Source: Gammaproteobacteria bacterium
GTDB taxonomy: Bacteria > Pseudomonadota > Gammaproteobacteria > Eutrophobiales > Eutrophobiaceae
Assembly: GCA_026710545.1 (NCBI GenBank)
Contig: JAPOQU010000004.1
Span: 1-63,969 of the forward strand
Reading direction: 5' to 3'
Length of the DNA: 63,969 nt
In this document: one piece after another, positions 45,672 to 54,366 of the stretch
Layout of the letters: each line of letters begins with the position of its first letter
Position numbering within the stretch: position 1 is the first letter of the stretch
Notes under the pieces: generated by a model
What the model was told of the DNA's origin: nothing
Seen by the model: only the letters and a program-made list of their open reading frames with translations
Databases searched by the model: none
Program-made: the position numbers and the translations under genes

Positions 45672-46452
45672 AAAGTCAGAGACAGCGCCCCTGCAAACAC
45701 TGAAAAACGGCATTGACGTGTTGGCCGTTCTCGCCGACAACGGCAAGCCGATGCTGCTGACGGAAATTGCCGCCGCCGTAAACATGCAGCCGGGCAAGGC
45801 GCATCGTTACCTGGGCAGCCTGGTGGCTACGGGAATGCTTGAACAGTATGAGTCCGGAGGAAAGTATGACTTCGGCCCCGGCCTGTTAAACCTGGGACTT
45901 GCCGCTTTGGGCCGGCTTGAGCCTTTGAAAGTTGTGCGCTTCCACCTGGAACAGCTGAGCGATAAAATAAACGAGTCCGTGTTATTTGCCATCTGGACCG
46001 AACAGGGGCCAACCATTGTCCTGATGAAAGAGTCCGGGCACGCAGTCAGTCTCAACGTGCGCGTCGGGTCGGTCATGCCCTTGTTGACGACTTCCACGGG
46101 CCTGGTTTTTTCGGCGCTTATGCCGGCGCATGAAACCAGCTCCTTTATCGACGCTGAACTTGAATTTCATCGACAGGCGGAAACACAGGGCTTGCCGGAA
46201 AACCACAATGAAGTGGCGGCAATCCAGGCCGGCATTCAAAAACGCGGGCTGGCCCGGGTGCTGGGCGCTTATCGCGCCGGCATCAACGCGTTCAGCGCTC
46301 CCGTGTTTAATTACGAAACGCGACTTGAAGGCGTCATTACCGGCGTGGGGCCTGCCGGCGCGTTTGACACCAACTGGAGCGGAGCCTTCGCCCGCGAGAT
46401 CAAGGAGACGGCAAAAGAGATCAGCAAACGGCTGGGATACGACGATAATTGA
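45661..46452 (+). CDS. IclR-family transcriptional regulator
   Basis: 263 residues from ATG 45661, inside the Fic gene end. The N-terminal winged helix reads TLKNGIDVLAVLADNGKPML, LTEIAAAVNMQPGKAHRYLGSL; the C-terminal effector domain follows (GAYRAGINAFSAPVFNYE, LEGVITGVGPAG). IclR proteins often govern aromatic or acid catabolism; the FAH-family gene at 46794 and the dehalogenase/transhydroxylase locus beyond are candidate targets. Confidence 0.9.
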   Translation: MPNKKSETAPLQTLKNGIDVLAVLADNGKPMLLTEIAAAVNMQPGKAHRYLGSLVATGMLEQYESGGKYDFGPGLLNLGLAALGRLEPLKVVRFHLEQLSDKINESVLFAIWTEQGPTIVLMKESGHAVSLNVRVGSVMPLLTTSTGLVFSALMPAHETSSFIDAELEFHRQAETQGLPENHNEVAAIQAGIQKRGLARVLGAYRAGINAFSAPVFNYETRLEGVITGVGPAGAFDTNWSGAFAREIKETAKEISKRLGYDDN

Positions 46453-46498
46453 GCAGCAGATCCCGCTGAATTCCGAAATGCCGGAATGCCGGAATGCC

Positions 46499-46600
46499 GG
46501 GGTCAGAGTAAAATCACCACCGATCGTGCTATCGTCAATGTTCTTCAAGATTTTACTCTGACCCCACCTGTCGATATATCATCAATGGTTTTTACCCTGA
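46499..46600. repeat. Family B palindrome with 17-bp perfect arms
   Basis: GGGGTCAGAGTAAAATC (46499-46515) and GATTTTACTCTGACCCC (46549-46565) are exact reverse complements around a 33-base loop; a further TTTTTACCCTGACCCC follows to about 46604. Just upstream, CCGGAATG is repeated three times. The rest of the 341-base gap to 46794 shows no gene. Confidence 0.85.
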
Positions 46601-46793
46601 CCCCACCTGTCCGACCGGAGTCAGCGGGAACTACTGATAGCTGAACATGGCAATATCACCTGGAAAGAGTACTGGCTTTGTCAACCTCACGGATGACAGC
46701 AATCCCTGCTTTAATCTGGTAGCCTGTCAACCCGCATCAGGATAGCCTGAGCATTCAGGCTTGCAACGATAAAAACACCGGTAATGAGATGAT

Positions 46794-47774
46794 ATGAAAC
46801 TTGCTTCCATGAAAAACGGCCGTGACGGCGCGCTGGTTGTCGTCAGCCGCGATGTTAAAACAGCCGTTGACGCCAGCGCCGTCGCGCCGACCATGCAGGC
46901 GGCGCTGGATGACTGGGAAACGCTTGAACCGGCGTTGCAGGCGCTGTTCGCGGCGCTCAACAACGGCACGGCAGAGAATGCCTTTGCCCTGGATTTCAAT
47001 GCCCTGGCCGCGCCGTTGCCGCGCGCTTACCAGTACCTCGACGGCGCCTGTTACATCAGCCATATCAGCCGCAACCGCGCGGCCCGGGGCGACAGCCTGC
47101 CTGAAGACATTCTTGACGCGCCGCTGATCTACCAGGGAATCTCCCATGGATTTATGGCGTGGAACGACCCCGTGCGCCTGCCCCGGGAGGACCTGGGCAT
47201 CGATTTTGAAGCGGAGATTGCCGCGCTTACCGGCAGGGTCCCGATGGGGGTTGGCGCCGGTGAGGCAACCAGGCATATTAAACTGTTCACGTTGTTGAAC
47301 GATATTTCCCTGCGCGCGCTGATACCGGCGGAGCTGAAGCGCACCTTCGGCTTTCTTACCGGCAAGCCCGCCTCGGCCCTGGGCCCGCTGGCGGTCACAC
47401 CCGATGAACTGGGCGGGTTGTGGGACGGAAAACTGGTATCGGGGAAAATGCATTGCTGGGTGCGCGGGGAAAAATTCGCAGAGATTGAAGCGGGCATCGA
47501 CACGCCGTTCCATTACGGCGACATGATCGCCCACGTGGCGCAGACCCGGGAATTCGAACCGGGGACCATTATCGGCCTGGGCACTGTTTCCAACGAGGAT
47601 GAAAGCGTCGGCTGCGGCTGTATCGGCGAACAACGGGCGCTGGAAATCATCGCCGGCGGAAAGGCGTCAACCGAGCTGCTGAAGTTCGGCGACAGCGTGA
47701 AACTGGACCACCGGGATTACCGGGGCAATTCCGTTTTTGGATGTATCGAGCAGACTGTGGCTCCATACGCGTGA
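46794..47774 (+). CDS. Fumarylacetoacetate hydrolase-family protein
   Basis: 326 residues. The FAH metal signature is visible as LGIDFEAEIAALTG (ExE), with MAWNDPVRLPRED before it and FHYGDMIAHVAQTREFEPGTIIGLGTV after it. Length suits the two-domain bacterial FAH-like hydrolases that cleave acylpyruvates or 2,4-diketo acids formed from aromatic rings. It lies next to the IclR gene and convergent with the self-sufficient dehalogenase, so it may serve the lower part of a phenol pathway. Confidence 0.87.
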   Translation: MKLASMKNGRDGALVVVSRDVKTAVDASAVAPTMQAALDDWETLEPALQALFAALNNGTAENAFALDFNALAAPLPRAYQYLDGACYISHISRNRAARGDSLPEDILDAPLIYQGISHGFMAWNDPVRLPREDLGIDFEAEIAALTGRVPMGVGAGEATRHIKLFTLLNDISLRALIPAELKRTFGFLTGKPASALGPLAVTPDELGGLWDGKLVSGKMHCWVRGEKFAEIEAGIDTPFHYGDMIAHVAQTREFEPGTIIGLGTVSNEDESVGCGCIGEQRALEIIAGGKASTELLKFGDSVKLDHRDYRGNSVFGCIEQTVAPYA

Positions 47775-47795
47775 TTTATGAATATTTGTAAATTC

Positions 47796-47871
47796 GGGGA
47801 CAGATTTAAAATCTGTCCCCAGCGTCCCCATAATCTTCGGTAAATTCGGGGACAGATTTAAATCTGTCCCC
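47796..47871. repeat. Two family A palindromes in tandem
   Basis: GGGGACAGATTT/AAATCTGTCCCC copies at 47796-47820 (25 bp) and 47848-47871 (24 bp, perfect) sit between the convergent FAH and dehalogenase genes, both preceded by GTAAATTC. Confidence 0.9.
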
Positions 47872-47928
47872 GGTGGTTCGGCAGTTATGTAACAGCGGGA
47901 ACAGTTGGCCCCTGGCCTCCGTCCTCTG

Positions 47929-50900
47929 TCAAAACGAAATGGTAATTTCCCCGCCGGGTTCCTGCGCCCGGGATTGGCAGGTGATGATGGTGTGTTCCCG
48001 TTGCGCCTTTGAGAGGACATAATCCCGGTGTTCCACCTCGCCGGCAACAAGCCGGCAGCCGCATACTCCGCATAAACCGTCGCTGCATTTCATATCGATA
48101 TGGATGCCGGCCTTGAGCAGCGCTTCGGCGGCGCTGCTGTGCGCGCCGACTTCGATCACCTGGCCGGTGTTTTCGACCTTTACGGTAAACGGGTGGTTTT
48201 CATATTGCGGCGCCTCGGGGATGGAAAAATACTCCTTATGCAGGGCTTCCTCGGGCCAGTTCCACCTTTCTCCGGCTGCCAGCGTCGCCTTCATGTAGCG
48301 GTCCGACCCACAGGTGTAGAGGTGGTAGCCGTCCTCGTAACGGGACAGCAGGGCATCAAGATCAGCGCGTGAACCTTCTTGCGAAAAATGCAGGTGGACC
48401 TTGTCGAACCAGGGGAAGTCCGCCAGGTCGCGCAGGAAGCCGGCTACCTCCCGGTTGCGGCAGGAATAATGCAATTCGAACTCACGCCCCAGGGTATGCA
48501 GGCGGTGGCCCATGGCAATCATGGGGGTGATGCCGATACCGCCGCCCAGCAGGAATGAACGCCTGGCGTCTTCGCGCAAGGGGAAGTGATTCACCGGGCG
48601 GGAGATAAAAATACGCCGCCCCTCTATGAAAATATCGTGCAGCAGTTTCGACCCCCCTCGCCCTTCTTCCTCTTTCAGCACGCCGACCTGGTATTTGCTG
48701 CGGTCCGCCGGGTCGCCGGACAGGCTGTACTGGCGAAAATATTCCGGCGCGACCACGACGTCGATATGGGCGCCCGCGTCAAAGGCCGGCAGGTCGTCTC
48801 CGGTCTGGGAGGAAAATTCATATTTTGTCACGTGGTCCGTCATTTTTTCAACCTTGCTGATGACCACCCGAAGCACGGGTGAAGGACCCGCGGGCGGGAC
48901 AGCTTTATGAGCGATATTTTCCGCGTCACCCTGCCTGAGTCTTTGTTTGTATTGTTGCGGCGTCAACAGCTCCCGGTAGGCCTTGATGCCTTTTTCCCGA
49001 TCCATCGGCGCCGGGTAGGGGTAGGGATGCGGCGCCAGGTTGGCCGGATAGACTGCCAGGGTCTGGTCTTCGTATTTCAAGTCCAGCCCGGTTTGCAGTT
49101 CGCGCCGGTTTGCCGGCTTGCCGGCGGGCCGGTACGGCCCTTCGTCCGTCATTTCAATATCCCACCACCATTTTTTGACCGGGTTGACGCTGCCGTTGCC
49201 CAGTTTGTCGTCCAGCGCCGCGAGGCGCTTCGCCGCCGCCGGCACGTTGGACGCGAGCCAGCGGAACGGCGCTTCCGCGAACAGTCCCTCCAGGTTCCAG
49301 GGGCAGGTTTTCATGCAGCGCCCGCACATGGCGCCGCCGGGTTGCGATAGCCGGTAAGTGGCGCATTTCTGGCTGTCGGATTTCCAGGTCTCATAACCGT
49401 TGAACATGAGTTTCGGGCCGGCGGTGATGGCGCCCGACGGACACTCGCGCGCGCACTTGTTGCAGTTGTTGCAGAAGTTCTGCAAGCCGAAATCCACGGG
49501 TTTGTCGTGAGTCAGCGGCATATTGGTGGTGATGACCCCGGTTTTCAGCCTGGGGCCGAGATAGGGGTTGAGTATGACCTCACCGATGCGGCTGACTTCC
49601 CCCAGCCCCGACAACAGCAGCAAGGGGGGTTGCAGCACCTCGCCGTCCATGACGGTATGGACCCTGGCCGAGTAGCCCAGGTTGCGGATCTGTTCGCCGA
49701 TGACCCCGCCCAGGACGGAGAAACGCAGGTAGGCGCGCATGGATTGCGCGCATGCGATCCAGTCATCCCCGGAAGCTCCTTCCATGGTTTCATGCCCCTG
49801 GTCGATAATCACGTTGACGGCATTCTCATGGTACGGCGTGATGGGTTCGCCGATGGCGTCGTGGGAGTAGTACACCCAGTCCGGGCAGCGGGATATCCCC
49901 ACCGCGTCGGCGCCAAGAAAATACAACGCGGCCTTGACATTGTCCGCGTTGCGTTGCGAGTCCTGCGCGCATGGGGATATTTTTTCCGCGGCCGGGCCGT
50001 CCTGCAGCAGGACAAAGGCGCCAAGGGGACGCCTGTGGGCAAAACTGGCAGGACTTTTGCGCACGAAATTACCGTTTTTGGCGGCCTCCTGCACCGGTTT
50101 GCCCATGTCGCCGAATATGGCCCGGGCAAACATGTCCGTGCGTTTCGGCACCCGCGGGATACGCGCTTCATCGATAAACGTGGTGGGCTCATCCACCCGT
50201 TTGCTGCGCTCAAACGGATAAGCGCCGTCCTTGAATTTCCGGCGGCTGTATGGCGTATTGTTGAACCTGCTTTTGGCAAAACCCTTGCCAAGCCACCAGC
50301 CCGGCCCATGGCTGCGCACCCGGTCTGCCAGCTTGCGGCTTGCCAGTGGCCGGTCCGGCGCCAGTTCCAGGGTGGTGGTGACGGCCGCCAGGCCGAAGCG
50401 CGCGCCGGTGTAGGGATTCCGCAGCGCGGGACCATCCGCAGTTTCAACGATTTCGGCGAGCCCGGCCGCTATGGCCAGTTTATTCAGGTCAACGTCGCTG
50501 GCGGAACCCGTGTGCGCCCGCGCGTCAAAGCCCAGTTGCCGGATATAGTTGGAGATGATAACCGCGGTCTCGGCCGCGCGCAGGCTCGCGCGTTGCGGCT
50601 GGCAGTCCTGTATCCAGTCGCAGCCCGGCTCGTCCCGCGCCGGGTCCCGGGGGTATTCATGAAGACAGACCAGCGCATGGGTATGGTGATCAACCTGGGA
50701 CGGCGGCGCGTCCATGGACTTTTTCAGTTCCGCCATGATCATATCAATGCCGGCGGCCAGCGTTTTTGTCTGTTTGGTCCGGAGTTCCTGGGCCAATTGC
50801 TCAATATCGGGATTGACAACGGGTTCGGAGAGGAAAAAAGAACTGTCCAGCCGGCACACGCCTGCCTGCCCGGCATCCTGGTAATACCCGAACGATTTGA

Positions 50901-51156
50901 GATGATTCGAGCGTTCCTCCAGGTCGCCGGGAATGCTGGCGCGTTCCTTTTTCACCAGGCCGTCGCGGATGGCGTCCAGCATGGCTTCATAACGGCGCAT
51001 GGCATTGGCAAGGCTCTCCGGCGCCTCGTCGTGAAACGACACGGGCTGCATGGCCGGCGCCCGGGACAGGTCCGGCATTTCATCTCTGCGGCGCAGTGTT
51101 TCCAGCGGGTACGGCCCCAGGTGAAAGGGCCGATCTTTGTAGGAAAATAATCTCAC
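47929..51156 (-). CDS. rdhA: Self-sufficient reductive dehalogenase (RdhA fused to PDR-type reductase)
   Basis: About 1075 residues from GTG 51156, chosen by alignment with the paralogue (VRLFSYKDRPFHLGPYP versus SKNDSRPYHYGPFP); the frame remains open to 51276 but that would overlap the divergent gene. Residues ~1-740 are RdhA with Fe-S motifs CNNCNKCARECP (~560) and CGRCMKTCP (~608). From ~758 an FMN domain (RQYSLSGDP), an NAD domain (LLGGGIGITPMIAM) and a C-terminal plant-type [2Fe-2S] domain (CSDGLCGVCGCRL, ~1020) form a phthalate-dioxygenase-reductase module. BhbA-like enzymes of this build use NAD(P)H directly for cobalamin-dependent dehalogenation. No Tat signal. Confidence 0.9.
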   Translation of the reverse strand: MRLFSYKDRPFHLGPYPLETLRRRDEMPDLSRAPAMQPVSFHDEAPESLANAMRRYEAMLDAIRDGLVKKERASIPGDLEERSNHLKSFGYYQDAGQAGVCRLDSSFFLSEPVVNPDIEQLAQELRTKQTKTLAAGIDMIMAELKKSMDAPPSQVDHHTHALVCLHEYPRDPARDEPGCDWIQDCQPQRASLRAAETAVIISNYIRQLGFDARAHTGSASDVDLNKLAIAAGLAEIVETADGPALRNPYTGARFGLAAVTTTLELAPDRPLASRKLADRVRSHGPGWWLGKGFAKSRFNNTPYSRRKFKDGAYPFERSKRVDEPTTFIDEARIPRVPKRTDMFARAIFGDMGKPVQEAAKNGNFVRKSPASFAHRRPLGAFVLLQDGPAAEKISPCAQDSQRNADNVKAALYFLGADAVGISRCPDWVYYSHDAIGEPITPYHENAVNVIIDQGHETMEGASGDDWIACAQSMRAYLRFSVLGGVIGEQIRNLGYSARVHTVMDGEVLQPPLLLLSGLGEVSRIGEVILNPYLGPRLKTGVITTNMPLTHDKPVDFGLQNFCNNCNKCARECPSGAITAGPKLMFNGYETWKSDSQKCATYRLSQPGGAMCGRCMKTCPWNLEGLFAEAPFRWLASNVPAAAKRLAALDDKLGNGSVNPVKKWWWDIEMTDEGPYRPAGKPANRRELQTGLDLKYEDQTLAVYPANLAPHPYPYPAPMDREKGIKAYRELLTPQQYKQRLRQGDAENIAHKAVPPAGPSPVLRVVISKVEKMTDHVTKYEFSSQTGDDLPAFDAGAHIDVVVAPEYFRQYSLSGDPADRSKYQVGVLKEEEGRGGSKLLHDIFIEGRRIFISRPVNHFPLREDARRSFLLGGGIGITPMIAMGHRLHTLGREFELHYSCRNREVAGFLRDLADFPWFDKVHLHFSQEGSRADLDALLSRYEDGYHLYTCGSDRYMKATLAAGERWNWPEEALHKEYFSIPEAPQYENHPFTVKVENTGQVIEVGAHSSAAEALLKAGIHIDMKCSDGLCGVCGCRLVAGEVEHRDYVLSKAQREHTIITCQSRAQEPGGEITISF

Positions 51157-51215
51157 GGCAGTTTCGTCATGTAATCGGCAAAAATGAGTATGACCCGATT
51201 TGACATCATTTACAT

Positions 51216-51231
51216 TTACACTATAGTATAA
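51216..51231. promoter_or_regulatory. Near-perfect palindrome in the divergent promoter region
   Basis: TTACACTATAGTATAA has one mismatch between 8-bp arms. It lies in an AT-rich island between the dehalogenase (-) and molybdenum enzyme (+) starts and contains TATAGT and TATACT, possible -10 boxes for the two directions. One regulator could control both genes here. Confidence 0.5.
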
Positions 51232-51266
51232 CGTTTCAATATAATAGGAACAACCGACAAGCTCCG

Positions 51267-54242
51267 ATGCGCGCATTCAGGGATTCTCTTTACCGGCTGG
51301 CCTTCGCCGTCATCCTGCTTGGCATTTATATGCTGGTCAGGCTCACGGCGCTGTTGCAGCCGGCCTACCGCAACCGGCTCAAACAGCAGAACCTGATTGT
51401 GCAAATCAAAGCGCTCGACAAGCCCATGGGCAGGCACTACCGGTTCGCTGACGGCAAAGTAACAACGGGAGCCGGAATTCACCCGGGGGCGCGCGCAAGC
51501 ATGGTGTTCAAGTCCGCCGAAACCGCCGTCCGGCTGCTTGTTTTTTCCCATGACCACCAGGCCTTCATCAACGCCGCCAAGATGTTCAGGGTGGACCTGG
51601 AAGGGTCGCAGGAGGCAGGCGCCTGGTTTACCGAAACCCTGAGCATGCTGAAGACCACGTGGTGGAAATTCGGCACGAAAATGGACGATGGAACCGTGCG
51701 CTATACCAACAATACCAACGGCGGCCCGGTGTTTGTCTATGTGAAAGACAACCGGATCGTCAGGATGACACCCATTGATTTTGACGGCAAGGACGCGCCG
51801 TCCTGGTCCCTGACGGCCCGGGGCAGGACCTTCACCCCGCCGCGCAAGACCTCCCTCAGCCCCCATGGACTGGCGTCCAAGTCGCTGGTCTATTCCCCGG
51901 ACCGCCTGCTGTATCCCATGAAACGGGTGGACTTCGACCCGCACGGCGCACGCAACTGCGACCAACGCGGCATCTCGGGCCACGAACGCATCAGCTGGGA
52001 TGAGGCCCTGGATATTGTCGCCGGGGAAATTGAACGGGTAAAACGGGAGCACGGCCACGGCGCCATCCTGAGCAGCCACAGCTCGCACCACACCTGGGGC
52101 AACATCGGCTATTACCTGAGCGCCAACTTCCGCTTTATGAACGCCATCGGCCATACCAAGATGGTGATCAACCCGGACAGCTGGGAAGGCTGGTACTGGG
52201 GCGCCATGCACCATTACGGCAACAGCATGCGCAACGCCGCGGCCGAACCCTACGGCGGCGTGGAGGATTGCCTCAGGGAATGCGAGCTGATCGTCTATTG
52301 GTCCAGCGACCCGGAAAAAACCAACGGCAACTACGGCGGTTTTGAAGGCACCATCCGGCGCCGCTGGGCGCAGGAACTGGGCATCAAGACGATCCACATC
52401 GACCCCTACCTGAACGACACGGCGGGGTTCTGGGGAGGCAAGTGGATCCCGGTGCGCCCCGGCACGAGTCCGGCCCTGGCCCATGCCATCACTTACGTCT
52501 GGATGACGGAAGGTTTATACGACAAGGACTACGTGCGCGACCGCACCACCGGGTTTGACAAGTGGCAGGATTACATCCTGGGCAGGGAAGACAACGTGCC
52601 CAAGACACCCGAATGGCAGGAACCGGAAACCGGCGTGCCGGCCCACGCGGCGCGCGCGCTGGCGCGCGAGTGGGGCAGCAAAAAGACTTACCTCTCGGCC
52701 GGCGGCAAAGGCAACACCTTCGGCGGCGCCTGCCGCTCCGCGACGGGCTCCCAATGGGCGCGTTCCATGGTCTGTCTCATGGCCATGCAGGGCCTGGGAA
52801 AACCCGGGGTCAACTTCGGCAACCTGCAATTCGGCGCGCCGGTCGATTATAACTTTTATTTTCCCGGTTACGCCGACGGCGGCATCTCCGGCGATATCGA
52901 GGGCACCGCCAGCGCGGTCAACCTCTACCAGCGCATGCCGCACCTGGTCAGCATGAACAGCGTCGGGCAGAAACTCTCGCGCATGCGTATCCCGGAAGCC
53001 ATCCTGGACGGCGAAACCGAGTTTTACCCCACCGACCCGCGCGCGCTGGAAAGACAGTTTGCCAAATCCCGTTTCCCCGCGCCCGGCGGCTCGGGGGTGA
53101 AGATGATGTACAAGTACGGCGGCTCCCATTTCGGCACCACCATGAACGCAAACCGGTTGGCGCGGGCCTACCAGTCCGATTCCCTTGAGTTCGTCGTAAA
53201 CCAGTCCATCTGGAATGAAGGCGAGGTCCGGTTCGCCGACATAATTTTCCCGGCCTGCACCAATTTTGAACGCTGGGACATCGGTGAAGCGGCCAACTGC
53301 GGCGGCTATTCGCTGCACAACGAAGGGCAGCTGAACCATCGCGTTGTCACCATGCAGCACAAGTGCATCGAACCCCTGGGCGAATCGAAATCGGATTGGC
53401 AGATTTACCATGACCTGTCAAAACGGCTTGGGCTCGGGGCCTATTATTCGGAGGGGCTGACCGAACTCGACTGGTGCAAGAAAATATTTCAGGCCTGTGA
53501 CGCCGGCAAACACATCTCCTGGCGCGAATTCCTGCGCAAGGGTTACTTTGTCGTGCCCGCCGAGCGGGAGGAGCTCAGGGCGCCCACTGCGTTCCGCTGG
53601 TTTGCGGAAGGCCGGCAGAAAGACGTGCCGGAGCCGTTTCCGCTGCCGTCGGAATACGGCGGTAAATTTCGCGAAGGGTTGCAGACCCGGTCCGGCAAGA
53701 TAGAGTTTGAGCCATCCAGCCTGAAGCGCTTTGACGACCCATTACGGCCGCCCATCAACCGCTACATCCCTTCCTGGGAAGGGCCGGCCAACAAGGAACT
53801 GTCCGGGAAATATCCCTTGCAACTGCTTACTCCGCACCCGCGCTACAGCTTTCACACCAAGGGCGACGGCAAGGACAGCAGCATCAACGACATCGGGCAA
53901 CACCGCCTGCTCATCGATGGGTATTATTACTGGATCGCGCGTATCAACCCGGCGCAAGCCGCGGCGCGCGGGATCAACAGCCGCGACCTGGTGCGTCTCT
54001 ACAATGACCGGGCCTCGGTCATCTGCGCCGCCCTGGTGACCGAACGCATCATGCCGGGCGTGGTGCATGCCTGCGAATCCAGCGCCGTCTATGACCCGGT
54101 CGGTGAACCGGGCAAGTCCCCCGACCGCGGCGGCTGCGTCAACCTGCTGACGCCGCACCGCAGCCAGACCGATAAAACCACCGCGTCCGCGCCCAATTCC
54201 TGTCTTATAGAGCTGGAGAAATGCAACAGTCAGGGTACATAA
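51267..54242 (+). CDS. Molybdopterin enzyme, pyrogallol:phloroglucinol transhydroxylase-like large subunit with N-terminal extension
   Basis: 991 residues. From ~140 (VRYTNNTNGGPVFVYVKDN) to the end it follows transhydroxylase AthL, including SSHSSHHTWGN (His), NPDSWEGWYWG (Asp-Ser-Trp; Ser is the Mo ligand), FYFPGYADGG (Tyr) and the C-terminal DRGGCVNLLTP. As in AthL there is no N-terminal Fe-S cysteine motif. AthL moves hydroxyls between trihydroxybenzenes; resorcinol hydroxylase is a related option. The first ~135 residues are extra: a hydrophobic segment (~8-32) and an SCP2-like domain (GAGIHPGARASMVFKSAETA, FRVDLEGSQEAGAWF). No Tat signal is seen, so it is probably anchored on the cytoplasmic face. 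Confidence 0.85.
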   Translation: MRAFRDSLYRLAFAVILLGIYMLVRLTALLQPAYRNRLKQQNLIVQIKALDKPMGRHYRFADGKVTTGAGIHPGARASMVFKSAETAVRLLVFSHDHQAFINAAKMFRVDLEGSQEAGAWFTETLSMLKTTWWKFGTKMDDGTVRYTNNTNGGPVFVYVKDNRIVRMTPIDFDGKDAPSWSLTARGRTFTPPRKTSLSPHGLASKSLVYSPDRLLYPMKRVDFDPHGARNCDQRGISGHERISWDEALDIVAGEIERVKREHGHGAILSSHSSHHTWGNIGYYLSANFRFMNAIGHTKMVINPDSWEGWYWGAMHHYGNSMRNAAAEPYGGVEDCLRECELIVYWSSDPEKTNGNYGGFEGTIRRRWAQELGIKTIHIDPYLNDTAGFWGGKWIPVRPGTSPALAHAITYVWMTEGLYDKDYVRDRTTGFDKWQDYILGREDNVPKTPEWQEPETGVPAHAARALAREWGSKKTYLSAGGKGNTFGGACRSATGSQWARSMVCLMAMQGLGKPGVNFGNLQFGAPVDYNFYFPGYADGGISGDIEGTASAVNLYQRMPHLVSMNSVGQKLSRMRIPEAILDGETEFYPTDPRALERQFAKSRFPAPGGSGVKMMYKYGGSHFGTTMNANRLARAYQSDSLEFVVNQSIWNEGEVRFADIIFPACTNFERWDIGEAANCGGYSLHNEGQLNHRVVTMQHKCIEPLGESKSDWQIYHDLSKRLGLGAYYSEGLTELDWCKKIFQACDAGKHISWREFLRKGYFVVPAEREELRAPTAFRWFAEGRQKDVPEPFPLPSEYGGKFREGLQTRSGKIEFEPSSLKRFDDPLRPPINRYIPSWEGPANKELSGKYPLQLLTPHPRYSFHTKGDGKDSSINDIGQHRLLIDGYYYWIARINPAQAAARGINSRDLVRLYNDRASVICAALVTERIMPGVVHACESSAVYDPVGEPGKSPDRGGCVNLLTPHRSQTDKTTASAPNSCLIELEKCNSQGT

Positions 54243-54330
54243 CCGCCGGGGACAAACCGCAGGGACCCCCAAACCGCCGGGGATACTCCACCCCGCCGGG
54301 GACAGATTTAAATCTGTCCCCAATGACCCC
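54241..54330. repeat. AACCGCCGGGGA direct repeats plus family A palindrome between subunit genes
   Basis: AACCGCCGGGGA occurs at 54241 and 54272 with a third variant at 54291; a perfect palindrome (GGGGACAGATTT/AAATCTGTCCCC) follows at 54298-54321. It separates two subunits expected to be made together, which is unusual. Confidence 0.8.
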
Positions 54331-54366
54331 TGACTCCAGGGCGCATAACCGCCAGGGGTTCATACC

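Noticed and set aside
49507..51150. 547-codon + strand frame opposite the dehalogenase fusion
   Set aside because: Antisense to Fe-S and RdhA motifs; His/Gly/Arg-rich composition typical of shadow frames.
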